From Ceriagrion tenellum (Eukaryota; Arthropoda; Insecta; Odonata; Coenagrionidae), in contig OY720639.1 in the NCBI GenBank assembly GCA_963169105.1, positions 118,751,117 to 118,815,116 of the forward strand: a stretch of 64,000 bases of DNA, read 5' to 3'. This document shows positions 49,111 through 61,100 of this stretch, piece by piece (positions within the stretch are counted from its first letter, which is position 1; each line of letters opens with the position of its first letter). Both the position numbers and the translations under genes were made by a program. The notes beneath the pieces were generated by a model that searched no databases, was not told the DNA's origin, and was given only the letters and a program-made list of their open reading frames with translations.

Positions 49111-51600
49111 AATATGAATAAAATTTAGTTCTTTCTAAAGGTTCAAGGGCATTGGCACGGGTTTAAAATGATGGCTTGTATTCAGGTAATGTTTTTCACG
49201 TTCCCTCATAATCGAGACATTGTTGGAGGTACATGAATGCTTATGTGCCTTGAATATGATCAAGTGAGTATATTCTAATGAGGAAATTGGAAAAAATAAC
49301 ATTTTCTTCAGGAAGAATTAATTTTATCAGAAATTTTATCTATTCCGAATAAATCAACTTCTGCTTTTAGCTTACTTGAACGTTTTTACTTTGTGTTCTC
49401 TCAGGGTGAACTTTTAAATACTACTATGGTTTCATAGTCCATCTAAGATGAATGCGTTGTAGGTATGATCTGATTCCGTTGGAAGGAGAAAAAAATGACC
49501 AATTATTTCACGATCTAATTTGTTTAAAAGAAGCCATTGACATCATGAATTCTTCGGTCGCGTGATATCCTTCGCTAATCGGTATTGCACGTCTTTACTG
49601 ATTGGCTGCAATCATAACTCACTGTGCCATTATCTTGGACAGGTTATATTTTCTACCAGTCATCTTAAATTATCTTGTCATCCAAATTTTAGAGCTATAC
49701 CGGTATCCTTAATAATATTTTTTTTCCTCGTTAATTATGACTTTCTCTTCAACCACGGGATATTTTATAAGTTTGAGCTTAGTTATAGTTTCACCTTTCA
49801 CTCTCAACTTCAGCGTAGCAAAGTAAAATTAACACATTTTTTTCATCTTTAACCTGAAGCAATGAGAAAATTATGTTCATCCGATAATTGTAATATCATC
49901 CGCTTTGTTGGATAATGGCCGCATAATTGGCATTGTTTATAGTGGAAGACTAGAAATTATGTTTCTTAATACACTAACGAGTGTATGGTACAATTTTGTA
50001 AAATTACTTCTTATTTTCTGATAGCATTGAAACGGCATCATAATAATTTCATTACATTGCGAAATATGAAGCTCAGAGCAATAAAATTAGATTTCAAAAC
50101 GTTCTACGAGGAAATATGTTGTTCGCATCAAACCAAACGGTTAAGAAGTTTATTGCGACTAGGGCGGCTCGCTGACCTTATTTACTCTTGAGAGACATTA
50201 AGCCAAGTTTATCAGGTTATTCTCGCAGCGGTCTGGTCACTTAATGGGTCATCTCGACGAAACTGCTGTAGTAAGTACGGCATGTAATGGTTCTCATGAG
50301 ACAATGTAGAAGCTCTCTCATAATGTATAAGCGGTATAATTCACGATGTTTCGAAATACTTCCGAGGAGACGCTGCGTTACTTTAATAAATCAGTGCTAT
50401 GGGCTTGCGTAAAACTTGGATGTTGGAATATCATTCTCAAATAACGACTATGTGTACTAAGGCAAAAATGTAGTGCTCGTGAGTAACAATACTTTCTTTT
50501 TAATGTTATTTTCGGAACAGTATTGTTTCTCATATTTCAGGAAAATCTAGTTACAAAGGAGCTAAGTTTTCTTATTTCACTAGCTTCTATTTGGCGTACA
50601 AAGTAAAATGCATGCGTGTTAGTCCTGACATTTAATGGCTCAACACCTTTCCGGAAGATTAAAATTTTCATTATGTTTTCAAGCGTCTCGAGTTATTGCG
50701 AGGATAAATTGTCACTGTAGAGGTTGTATTCCATAGGTACGAGCATAATTAACAGCTAACTTACTTTAATAGAATGGGTTTTATAATTTAAAAAAAAAAA
50801 AAAAATTTAACAAGGGATATGTTCACATCTACATGAAGGTGGTTAGCACTTGTGATGTGTATTATATCGTCTGCTTCATTTATTAGTTTCTCTTTCATTC
50901 GTTTTCATTTCTTTGGCTTTTCTTGCAAATGTCTTTATATTTTGCTCCAATTCATCGTTAGAAATTTAAAAAAGTTGTTCTAATTTTGCTTTATTAAAGC
51001 TAAATCAAATAAGTTATTGTCATCATTGAATATTTTTGCAAGTTAATATCGTCCAACTATTTGTGTTTTTTGGAAAGTTTTTGGTGTTTTTATTGAAGAA
51101 ATGACTTGTTGAGACTTCTTGTTGTAATTTTCAACTGTTCATATATATAGCTTCCTTAATAAGTGTTGTTTATGTAAGCTTGATTTTTAGTTAGCATAGA
51201 TTATCGTTGCATCTGTCTTTTACTTATTTTCAATTTGACTTTTTGTCCTACGGATATCCCTCACTAGAGGCATCTCCTTCAGGCCGTCTTATATGCTTTT
51301 CTTTAGAAATTATCTCGTGTGCTCTCAATTGTTTCCCTCTTACTTCTTTTACTTCAAAACTGTGCGCGTAAGATTCTGCTTGGAGCATGCGACTACTTTC
51401 GTTAAATCCCGAACGTCAACTTCCTTCCCGAGCACTTTCATCTCTCAATCCTTGGTATTCCCATCCGATGCAGTCAGCAATTATGTTTGAACCTATTACT
51501 GAGGAACGGCTGGAGAACCCATTGTGTTCCCGCAACAGTTTCATGTTTTCCGGAAACAATGGCCGTTTAAAAAAACTCGGCACAGCTTGGAGCTTACCTC
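49111..51600. other. Non-coding sequence, nothing recognised
   Basis: AT-rich, with a 16-A run at 50790-50805. Short Phe/Ser/Leu-rich frames only. Confidence 0.45.
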
Positions 51601-51645
51601 GTCTCCACCGGTCTTCATTGTTATTCCGTTTGAAGTGAACGTATG

Positions 51646-52187
51646 CATGAAATTTAATAGACTGAGCAGTGCAAAGCGTGGGTACTCTCCTGAATCCACT
51701 CAGCCTCAAACATGTAACTGATTTTTCAAGAGCTCACGTCTTTAGTCTCTATTGGCGCCATAACGTATCACGTTTCCCCCTACAGTGTTGCACCTTACAC
51801 ATGCATTCTTCCACTCATTCAGCCACTCTTTACCGTTTATGTGGTGCATCTTAACTCCACAATTGCCTCTCTTCCTTTTGTTTTCAAACAGCAAGTTTGT
51901 TCATCCATCCATTATTACATGGTTCTCATCATCCTTGTTCGAGAAAATAAATTATCACTAACGTCGAAACACATTTCTAGAGGAAGGGAATTAGGTTGAA
52001 AAGGAGTATAGCAAATTAAATTGTGGTCCACAACTCACGAAACTTTCTATAATCTTAGTCTAAGATATACCACTGCGTATAAGTACATGCCCTGGTATAT
52101 TAAAATGTGCTAGGCTAAATTTTTAAAGTTTTAAATGCCTCTTAAATATTTCTACTGAGAATAACGATTTGATTTAGGTACATTACC
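51646..52187 (+). repeat. Dispersed repeat, copy A (block order 1-3-2)
   Basis: Block 1 (51646-51735: CATGAAATTTAATAG, then CTCTCCTGAATCCACTCAG and CTCAAACA), block 3 (51799-51868: ATGCATTC...CACTCATTC...TTATGTGGTGCAT) and block 2 (about 52009-52187: TGGTCCACAACTCACGAAAC, TTTCTATAAT, TTAAATGCCTCT, CTACTGAGAATA). All three recur at 54540-54914 in the same orientation but in order 1-2-3. No coding capacity. Element type unknown. Confidence 0.75.
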
Positions 52188-54325
52188 ATGATGAATGTTC
52201 GCTGATGTATTTTACGAGCACGGTAAAAAACCCTAAAATGAAGTCAACTTAGAAGTTGTACTGCGCTCAAAATGACCTTGGTTAAAAAAATTGGTCCTGC
52301 ATATTATGTTTTACGGTTATTCATTAATTCATCTTTGTGACCTCCGAATTCATAACAAGGCTCCTTAATAATGAAGCCAGAGGTAACTTTTAATCGTGGA
52401 TTTATACGCGAAGATTCATCCTCGGGATTTCATTCCGCTCGTCATGAGGACTTGTTGTATTCCAGTCCGCTTCCTTGGGGAGTTATTTGAAATTCGTTGG
52501 ATGTATTCAGAATATGAATTAACTCCCAGAACATAACGCGCCAAGGGTATAATCTCTCATTACAGAGTACGCGGAGGTTTTTGTTTTCATTCGGATGTAA
52601 GGCAAGCCTCTAAAAATTTCAGGTTTCGTCGACTTCCTTCCATCTCCCTTCCTTTTTTTACTAGGATGCTCAATTTTTTTACCCGTTTTCTTTTCCTTGC
52701 ACGAGCGGGGAGACGAAAGAGTATGAATGAGTGAGATGGTGCCATAGGGCGCTGGTGATATCTTCACAGACGTTCCCCCGTGGTATCACGCGCTCAAAAG
52801 ACGCTCTTGTTCCACGCTGCGTTAAGTTGTTTCACGGGCGCCGACATTCGTTTCCTTGTGCGCTTCTCGCTGTCACGGAGGATCCTTCAATGGACGGGTT
52901 TCACGACCTGCGTCAATTCGTTCACCCGCTCGTCTGCCGTCCTTCGCGTACTTTTGTTGTTTTCATCGTTGAAAAAATAAACGAATCTTATTTTGGGTAC
53001 ATTGGAGATTGCGGAAGCCGGTAGAAGCGAATTTTAGGTATTATTTTTTAATTAACAGCATCAATTAGTCTGCAATCTCTAATTCTTTGATGCATTAAGG
53101 TCGGATATGCCTTGTCTTCGTTGAATATCACTTTCACGAGTCAATTTAGGGAGACGCATTTTTGCTTGCGTTCCGTAGGTTTTCTTGAGATTAATTAATT
53201 ATTGTTTTTCAGATGTTTTCTTAATAAAGAATATGACTGTTATTTTATCAATTTTCATTCGTTGGAATATTGTTTCAAATAAGGGATTAAATTATTATTG
53301 GGTATCGGTGATGCTAATTTGCAAATGTCGTTTCACAGTTCCCTTTAATAAAAATATGCCGGTGTATCACCTGTTTTGTAATGTTATGTCATCATTTAAA
53401 TGATTCGATATTTTAAAAGACAATTTTTAGTGATGCTACAGGCTCATCTCAGGAACTTTATGATTCTACTTCGACACTTTTTATCACTGTCCTGTCAATA
53501 AAAGAATTTAGTCTCCAAAATTCCCTGCATTGATACAATTATAAAGCGCTGGGCTCAATGGGCTGTTATATGCACGTGAGGAATTTTCATAATCGTCCCA
53601 CTTCTTTAATGATTTCTCTGTGCACGGAAGAATAATTAACTTTTTCTGTGAACGCATAATTCTATCATGCATGTATTCAATGATATTCATTTGAACTAGA
53701 TGTTGTGCGAGTTTTAATTTCCCCGGTGATAAGTACCCAGTGAAGCAAGAGTGAAAAATAAGTTTTAATCGCTTATGTAGCGCTTGTTTTTTCATTTTAT
53801 TCACTGACTCTACTTTGCCGCGGGGGAATTTTTCATCCCATAGGTTTTTGTTCTGAGCTGCGATTTTCCCGTATGATTCATTGTGATTTTTACCCGTCCG
53901 ACGCTAATTCTCTGAGCAAAAATTGTTATTTTTTTCCTCAAAGTCCATTCCGCACAGATAGAGGAGAAAAAAATGTCGAGTCGTCAAACGAAATTTACAG
54001 CCCACATTCCTGAATCGAAGCTTAATTGCGACCATTCAGCCAGGAAGCCATCGCGGAGGATGGAAATAATAGGACTCTATTTTAGGCTCCACCGTGCACT
54101 CTCTCTTCCCCAGGAAACTGGAACTGCAGCGGAAAGGACTGAGTGAATGATGGCCATTGTGAATCTGGGTGGAAGTGAGAGATTTTCCGAAAGGGGTTCC
54201 CCACTGCTAGATCGGACCGCCACCGACTGCCCTGGAAGCTGTGGCACATGAGGATCATATGGAAGCTGGAACAATTTCATGAGAAGTTAACTCGTACGAC
54301 GCCGAGATAAAATTTCTGGGTCAAG
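52188..54325. other. Non-coding sequence, nothing convincing
   Basis: AT-rich, with a GC-balanced patch at about 52690-53030 holding a 97-codon frame without a domain. A strong acceptor-like CTCTCTTCCCCAG at 54111 is followed by a frame that stops within 12 codons. Confidence 0.4.
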
Positions 54326-54329
54326 AATA

Positions 54330-54535
54330 TTTTTGGCGCGTGAGCAGATTCAATTCAACGGATTGTATTCCCATCCCGTGGGCTCGGTTTCAAATCCCGG
54401 CGGGTGCGGATATTTGTCATAGAAATATCGACCCCTATTTGAATAATATGCGTCGGATGCTTCAACGAACTTAGGTACAGCGTCCTCGGAGAACTCGCGC
54501 CAAAGCGATGGTATTCTTCAAGACTAAGTTCAGAG
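54330..54535 (+). mobile_element. Possible tRNA-derived SINE fragment joined to the dispersed repeat
   Basis: GGTTTCAAATCCCGG (54386-54400) is a B-box-like sequence, preceded by a CCCGTGGGCTC tRNA-arm-like stretch. A body follows that runs directly into block 1 of the repeat at 54540. A clear A box is not visible. Confidence 0.4.
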
Positions 54536-54539
54536 CGCG

Positions 54540-54914
54540 CATGAAATTTAATAGTGATTCTGTACTCTCCTAAACCCACCCAGACTCAAACACAACTTAT
54601 TCTTCAAGATATTACATCTTTATTCAGGATTGGAGAAAGAAGTGCAGCAAAATTAATTTTGGTCCACCACACGCGAAACTTTCTATAATATTAGTCCAGG
54701 ATACCACTACTTATCAGTACATTCCATTGTAAGTTAAAATGTATAAGGTCAAATTTGCTAAGATTTAAATGCCTCTCAAACATCTCTACTGAGAATAGCG
54801 ATTAAATTGAGGTATATTACTTTACAAGTACATTACCCATGCATTCATTCACTCATGTAACACCTCTTCTCTTATGCTTTCAGTTATGTGGTGCATATTA
54901 ACTCTAAAATCACC
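54540..54914 (+). repeat. Dispersed repeat, copy B (block order 1-2-3)
   Basis: Block 1 at 54540-54609, block 2 at about 54645-54838 and block 3 at 54839-54914, each clearly alignable to copy A at 51646-52187. Here block 3 follows block 2 directly, whereas in copy A it lies between 1 and 2. Confidence 0.75.
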
Positions 54915-56659
54915 TTCAGCACCTTGACCTATTCGATTCGGTTCATCTAGCCAAATATATTCATGATTACCAGAATCTCATTCTCCTTTATACAGTAAAA
55001 ATCAAATAAGTTTAATTCTTTAAATCTGCTGGTACCGGATCCGTTAAATCATTGTGGATCCCTTTAAAACAATTCGCAAAAATAGTTTCTCCTCCTTTCC
55101 CCTCTCATCATGCCATTGTACCCCTCCAACGTACTTGGACTCTTACCGTTTAAGACATAATGGTTGGCCGTTGGTTGTCTTACAATTAGTTGTTGGCAGT
55201 CTTTTCAAATTATCGACAAAATTATTGGTGCATTAATTCAAATACTTAAATATTAGCTATCTCCTAACCACAAGGTTTACTTAATCGATTACAAAGTCAT
55301 CTCTTTTGTTTCATTCCTTGCACTGCTCGCGCCAATGGCTTTTCTTTGTTTTTCTTTAGCGTCACGTGTACATGATACACTTTTTCGTATTTTTACGAAC
55401 CATATCATGCGATATCAGCGAGAGATCGGTTACAGCAATGTCTGTAATTGAAGCGATTTCCTACAATGGCGGTGTCACACGATGTTTCCGATCAACGTAA
55501 GTTATGTTACTCTGTTATGTATGAGGGGAAGCTGAGACGATTTCTTAGAGGAGAATCCAGGGTAAAAATACAATGAATCTAAATGTACGGGAGGGAACCT
55601 GATGGAATGGTAACGCAAATAGATATTTAAGGGATAATTTTATGATGGCCAAATTTATATGAATATTAAAAAATAAATTATAAATCACGTAAGAAATGAA
55701 GCGGAGCATAATGAATTTGACCTCCAACCGCCACCTTATTCTCTACAATCAGAGGCCATTAACAAAGGAATCAAGCGTTTTTGCTTAGAATGGCAGTATT
55801 CCACCCTAAACAATCATTGTCATATAGGAAGAAGCACCACAATTGATAATGTATGACATATTGGATGATAACAACAGTGCTTTAGATATGTTTTGAAGGC
55901 ATAATTATCGGCGGTATGTGAGGATATTATCGAGACTGAATTCAGTGTAGATTTATAGAGCAGCTAAATTGCTTTTTCATGTTGTATGCAACTGAATTTT
56001 TAAAAGCGATTTTAAAATTGAGCAGTTCTCCTTTAAGCACAGAACTTTAATTGCCTAGCATGCCATCTATTGCCTAGTTGGGTTCAAATTTCATTCATTT
56101 TATTGTCCACGTTTTAAAATTTGACAATTCGTGCAACGTAATCCTACGTCAGACCAATAAAACTTCTAGCGCAATTAACTTCAAATAGAATTCAACCAAT
56201 GGAAGCGGTGTCAGGAAAGTGCAATCGCATCGCACACTGGGTTTGGATCATAATTTTGGACAGCACTTTATGTACGAGCCCCGCGAGGCATTTGGCCACG
56301 TTTATTCTTTTAAATTTAACCTCCGATTGCATGGTTGCCTGTGTAGTTGGAGGTCTTCATCATAAGAATAGCATATTTTTACTCGAGTGCAATCATTGGT
56401 GTGCAGGTAGCCGAGTTTACAATAGATGAATGAGAACTCGAACGTCGGGCAAAATGCAAAGTGTGTTCCAAGCTGGAATTGAAATGCTTTTTACAGTTCA
56501 ACGTTCTGTGATCGTAAGGCGGTCCTATTAAAGGCATGTGAGTTAGATACATACACAAAAACGAGCTTTTTATGGTTGAATGGTGCAGTATAATTGCTAA
56601 TTTAGCGCAAAATCAAGATTATCTTTGCTTACAGAAATGCCTCGTACTGAAACTGAATC
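54915..56659. other. Non-coding sequence, nothing recognised
   Basis: AT-rich, no exon-like segment or element ends identified. Confidence 0.45.
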
Positions 56660-57375
56660 GACTACGGATGAAGGATCTCGGATTTTCCCGGCGTATCTGA
56701 TGGATAAAGGTTTCTCGGGTCTTCCACCGGGTGAGCAGGTCCATGGGGCCCAACGTTTCGGAGAACGACTTGACCTCCATCATCAGGGGGGCTCAGCTTC
56801 CGAATGCCGTTTCCTCAAGTCAAGTCAAAATATGTTTATTCCACACCAAAACAAATACAAAGTAATAACAAAAAACAAAAACAATGGTGTGGACCCCGTT
56901 TTAGGCTGTCACCTCTTCAGGGAAATAATTTTGGCCGGTATATATACTCTCTACTCCCGGGTCAGGTGTCACCTGATTGGCTGTGGCATCTGCGAGTTTT
57001 CCCGCCTTCCCTGACGTATTTAATGGTGGTCACGATTGGTTGCCAAGTGTTACTCAATTGGAAACCTGCGTCTCTATTGATGATGTCACTCGGCTGTAGA
57101 CGGATCTCGATGGCTTCCTTGACGAGGCGATCCAATAACCATGAGTGCGGCTGATTATTTTGGTCTCCTCCCACCGTATGGCGTGGTCCTCACCAATGCT
57201 GTGCTCCGCTACGGCTGATTTCTGCGGTTGTACCATTCGGAAGTGTCTCTGGTGTTCTTTCAGTCTTGTCTCGATGGTACGCCCAGTTTCTCCGATGTAC
57301 ATTTTTCCGCACTCACAGGGAATTTGGTAGATCCCTGGCGTCTTCAAGCCGACCGGATCTTTTCCCGTAACTATT
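56660..57375 (-). mobile_element. Penelope-like retroelement fragment with GIY-YIG endonuclease domain, frameshifted
   Basis: The minus-strand frame 57347-57054 begins KTPGIYQIPCECGKMYIGET (GIY...YIG signature), then GRTIETRLKEHQRHF with the conserved Arg, and AVAEHSIGEDHAI. Near 57136 the frame breaks and continues in another register (57174-56962) with LDRLVKEAIEIRL, carrying the conserved Glu, then NRDAGFQLSNTWQPI. This is the C-terminal endonuclease of Penelope-like elements. The RT part is absent, so the copy is 5'-truncated near 57375. Its 3' region follows: AATAAACATATTTTGACTTG (about 56823-56842), GATGATGGAGG...CCGAAACG (about 56748-56785) and CCCGAGAAACC...ACGCCGGGAAAA (about 56685-56717). 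Confidence 0.85.
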
Positions 57376-58110
57376 TTTGCTTTTTATTAGTTTAGCGTAC
57401 ATTTAGAATGCAATGACTGTTCTTTTGGATCTGTACTTTTGAACTATTCTGATCTCTAAACTGGATAAAAATTAACTTTTCACAAAAAAACAGTATGGCA
57501 CACCTTCAATGCTTACAAATGTATTAGTTCTCGTTTCTAACATTCACCATTCCCGCTTCGTTCTAGCGCATTAGGTGGGAGTGAAGGATCTACTTTTGTA
57601 CTGCCGTTGGCCTCGAAATCTCGGAAATGTTTGTCCGCAAGGGAGACGATGCCGTCTCTGTTTGTCCTACCCCACAGACAGCCATCATGTGTTCTCTCGT
57701 CCTTTCAGCCCATACCTTTCCAACCCTTCCCCTATGTCCTTTCCCTTGACCATTCTCCGTCCTTCCTCTCTTCCACCGCTGAATCTCTTCAAGTGACCCC
57801 TTCCTCTCTCTCGTACATGTGCTCCTCACGGACAGGCATTTCCCAGAAGCCCCCTTTGGTCCATTCACCCTCCTCCTTTCCAGCGCCACCTTGATTAATG
57901 TTCTCTGGAATTGAAAAGCCGCAAAGCATCGGTTTTCTTCCAGCTAAATGCGTTCTCCTACGTCCGGCATGTTACTCCGCACCGCACGTCCTTCAGAAAA
58001 CTCCGAAAAATCCCTGGCGTCCTTTTGGGAGTCCAGCTTCCGTCATTCTGCTATCGTGTGTATCTTTCGCTTGCGTATGCGTCTCGGTCTCTTTTGACTG
58101 AATTTTCGGC
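57376..58110. other. Non-coding, with a pyrimidine-rich patch
   Basis: AT-rich to about 57560. From about 57640 to 57890 the + strand is C/T-rich and holds overlapping 73-99 codon frames of low complexity. No gene supported. Confidence 0.4.
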
Positions 58111-61100
58111 ATGTTTAATTACGAAATTATCTCCGAATAAGTATATTACGCGTATGAGGCACCTTAAGACGATATAAAGTGTCGAAACCCGAACTGTGTC
58201 AATGAAATCAGTCAAGTGGATATAACAAAGCTATTTTATTCATCCATTCTTTGAGGGTCTCTTCAAATTGGCATGAAAGATACCGATGTTTCGTTGACAG
58301 TGAGGCTGGTATCGTCCTGTAATGATTCCACTCTGTTCTTGCCTGGTCTTACTCATTGTCGAGGGTCTCTATTCACAAGTGGTTCGTTTTTAGGCATAAT
58401 CTGCGATGAAGTCTCATTTTGCTTGGTATACTTATCATTCAAAGTTGGTTCATTTCTAAGGTATCTGCCGAAGGAACATATCCTTACTTATGCATCGATA
58501 AACTTTAGTCAGGATTGGAATATGTTTTTTCAATGGCCCATTCGGATTCATTTATTCTCACGTGAGAAGATATTAGACCTCTCAACGGCATTTTAAACCT
58601 CGCCTCGCATGCATTTGAGTGGACATTCTTGAAATTATAGGGGATCCTAAGACGCAATACGAGGGCCAATGTGTGGAGCGTACTAAATTCTCATTTCGAA
58701 GGCGTGAATGGAAATCCGTTCGTCACCGCATGCGCTTGTCGTTATTTCCATATTCAATCATTGCCCTACTTTAGCTCGCCTCATATTGCTTGGGGTGGCT
58801 GTGGGATGTGGTAGGCAGAACCACGCCTTTGTGTGGTATCCCTATTGGAATTTCCTTCCTTCTCCTTTCTAAAAAAAACTCGCCATGGATGAGACGGTGA
58901 CAGTTGAAAGCTGATATTGAAATAAAAACGTCACCAAGCAGATGTATTTCTTTGAAAGCAAGCGTTCATTTGATTTCAATTATTCCGCTTATTTGAAATT
59001 GAAGGTGAAAATCTCTCCAGATGATTTCTAATATCCATAAAATCTTTCCATAATTCTATTCAGGTTAGATGCCTGTGCTCCTGCTACTTATTGAGAGTAA
59101 TTTACACCTATTTTCTATTTTTAAGCTCTTTTGGACTGGCTCCACATGTATTCCGCATACGCAGGCCGCAAATTTATAAGCTTCATCGAAATATCGCTGG
59201 GGCTTGTTTTGAGTAAGCTCTCGTGTTCTTATTGCCATGGCATTCCTGACCTACTTTCATGTAATATATCATCAGAGTGGAAGCTAATAATACCGTGGCA
59301 TTAGTTTGGAAGAGTAATCAAAATTTCCTCGAAGAAGTTTGCGCAGGAATTTTGATGAAGCGGTGCTCCCGTAATGTATGCCGCTTGTTTGCTGCTTAAT
59401 TTCATAGCTCAAATTAGTTTCCCTATGCAACTAATTCTTCAATAATTTGCACCACCAACTGCATAACATATATGAGTATTGGTTTCCCAAATATGTACCA
59501 ATTACGTGTATTAAGCTTCAAACCAATAATACCTCTTGATTACGTTCAGTTCCTGATATAGTTAAAATTGTTAACATTTTTAATCTCCCTCACTTTAACG
59601 TTTCAAATCAATTGTCGAATGAGCATATATGAACAGATTTTGTCAACGCACCATCATTAAAATCCGATTAAATATAAAAATAAGTTTTTATGGCAGAAAA
59701 AGGCTGTCTTCAGATGATTAGCCACATAGCTAAGATTTACTAAAAAACGTTACACAAATGTAGAGCCACCTAGTGTCTCCTAAGGTCTGGAACAGGAAAA
59801 ATTATTCAAGCGAAGGGGATTTTAAGGTAAAATCCTCCATCTCGTAAAAGTTTTCACTTCAGAGTATATATTCAAATTGATGTCTTAAGATAATAACTTG
59901 CAGAAGTGTTTTGCTGAGGGTTTTAATTTATAATTTAAGCCATTTTACGATTTTTGGCTAAAACAATGATGAAATGAAGACACTTGTTGAATTTATGCCC
60001 ATTTTTATGCCCTGTCTATGAGCGGAAAAAGTATTTTCCAACGCTTTTTGCAAATAACGTGACGCCATGCATCGAAGCTTTCATAACTCCATATTCTCCC
60101 GTTCTAAGACTTCCAACGCCTTACCTCTTCAGCTCCATTTCCGTCTGTTTTCTTTCGATTCCTCTGGTGTCTCTTATCCTGAGAATTTGATTTCTCTCCC
60201 TCCTCTTCTTTCGTCAGTTTTCTCGGAGGCTTTATATGTTCCCCATAGTCCGTTGCTTTTCTTCGGCTCCAGAATTCTCTTTCATCCGCTACGCATTCTT
60301 TATTGCCTCTCACCAGAAGCGAGATCGTTCAAACTTTTTACTGTGTTATAAAATGTTATAAAAACTGTTTTTTCACCTACTCTCCCTGATTTCAAATTGT
60401 CAATGACTATCCAGATTAATTCTACCTTTTTTCTTATCAAAACCCTTGAGCTTTTACATGGGGAAGGGTGCCTTGCACAACCTTTACCATTAGAAGTTCG
60501 TACATCTTACTATACTTCTCCAGAGAGAATTAGAGGAAGCTGGCGTTGAAATTGTTAACACCTAAAAGATTCGCTCTAACTTTGGTAGTTTTTCGTTTGA
60601 ACGTATAATGATTAAAAATCCTCGAGCAAAATAATTTTGCTGTATTTTCTACCTGAATTTTGCTACTGGGCGAGCCGCTCAATGGATCTCATTCAATTCC
60701 CTACTCAATGGGCCTCATTATTATCGGTTGGTGCCACAAGTCATGCTATCCTTTGTTCAGGGTTGTAGAAGTAATTCCATTGCTGTTTGCGTGTTTTCGT
60801 TCCTGTTGGGACTCAAAATAATCAATGGATGAGATAAAACAACGGAGAGGAATTCTCAAATATCGCCGACATGTTTAACAAGCATATTATAGAGATATAG
60901 ATCCGACATTCATTTGCTTTTTCTCGGTTGGAACCACAATTCATGCCATAGATTTGTTCATAGATGAATTGCTGGTCCAGTTGTTTAGGATCATGTGTAC
61001 CGTAGCAATGTGTCTCTCTTCCATCTGGTAGATCAAGGAATAAAGCTTTACCATTTTGGGTAATTTATAGAGGCACAATTAGAACTTAAATGTTGATACT

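Noticed and set aside
56635..56730. A 96-nt frame with acceptor TTGCTTACAG and donor CCGG/GTGAGC, phase 1/1, encoding an acidic stretch then GFSGLPPG, like the start of a collagen region.
   Set aside because: On the opposite strand the same bases fit the 3' region of the adjacent Penelope-like element (CCCGAGAAACC...ACGCCGGGAAAA following CCGAAACG). The Gly-X-Y register also breaks, so I prefer the retroelement explanation.
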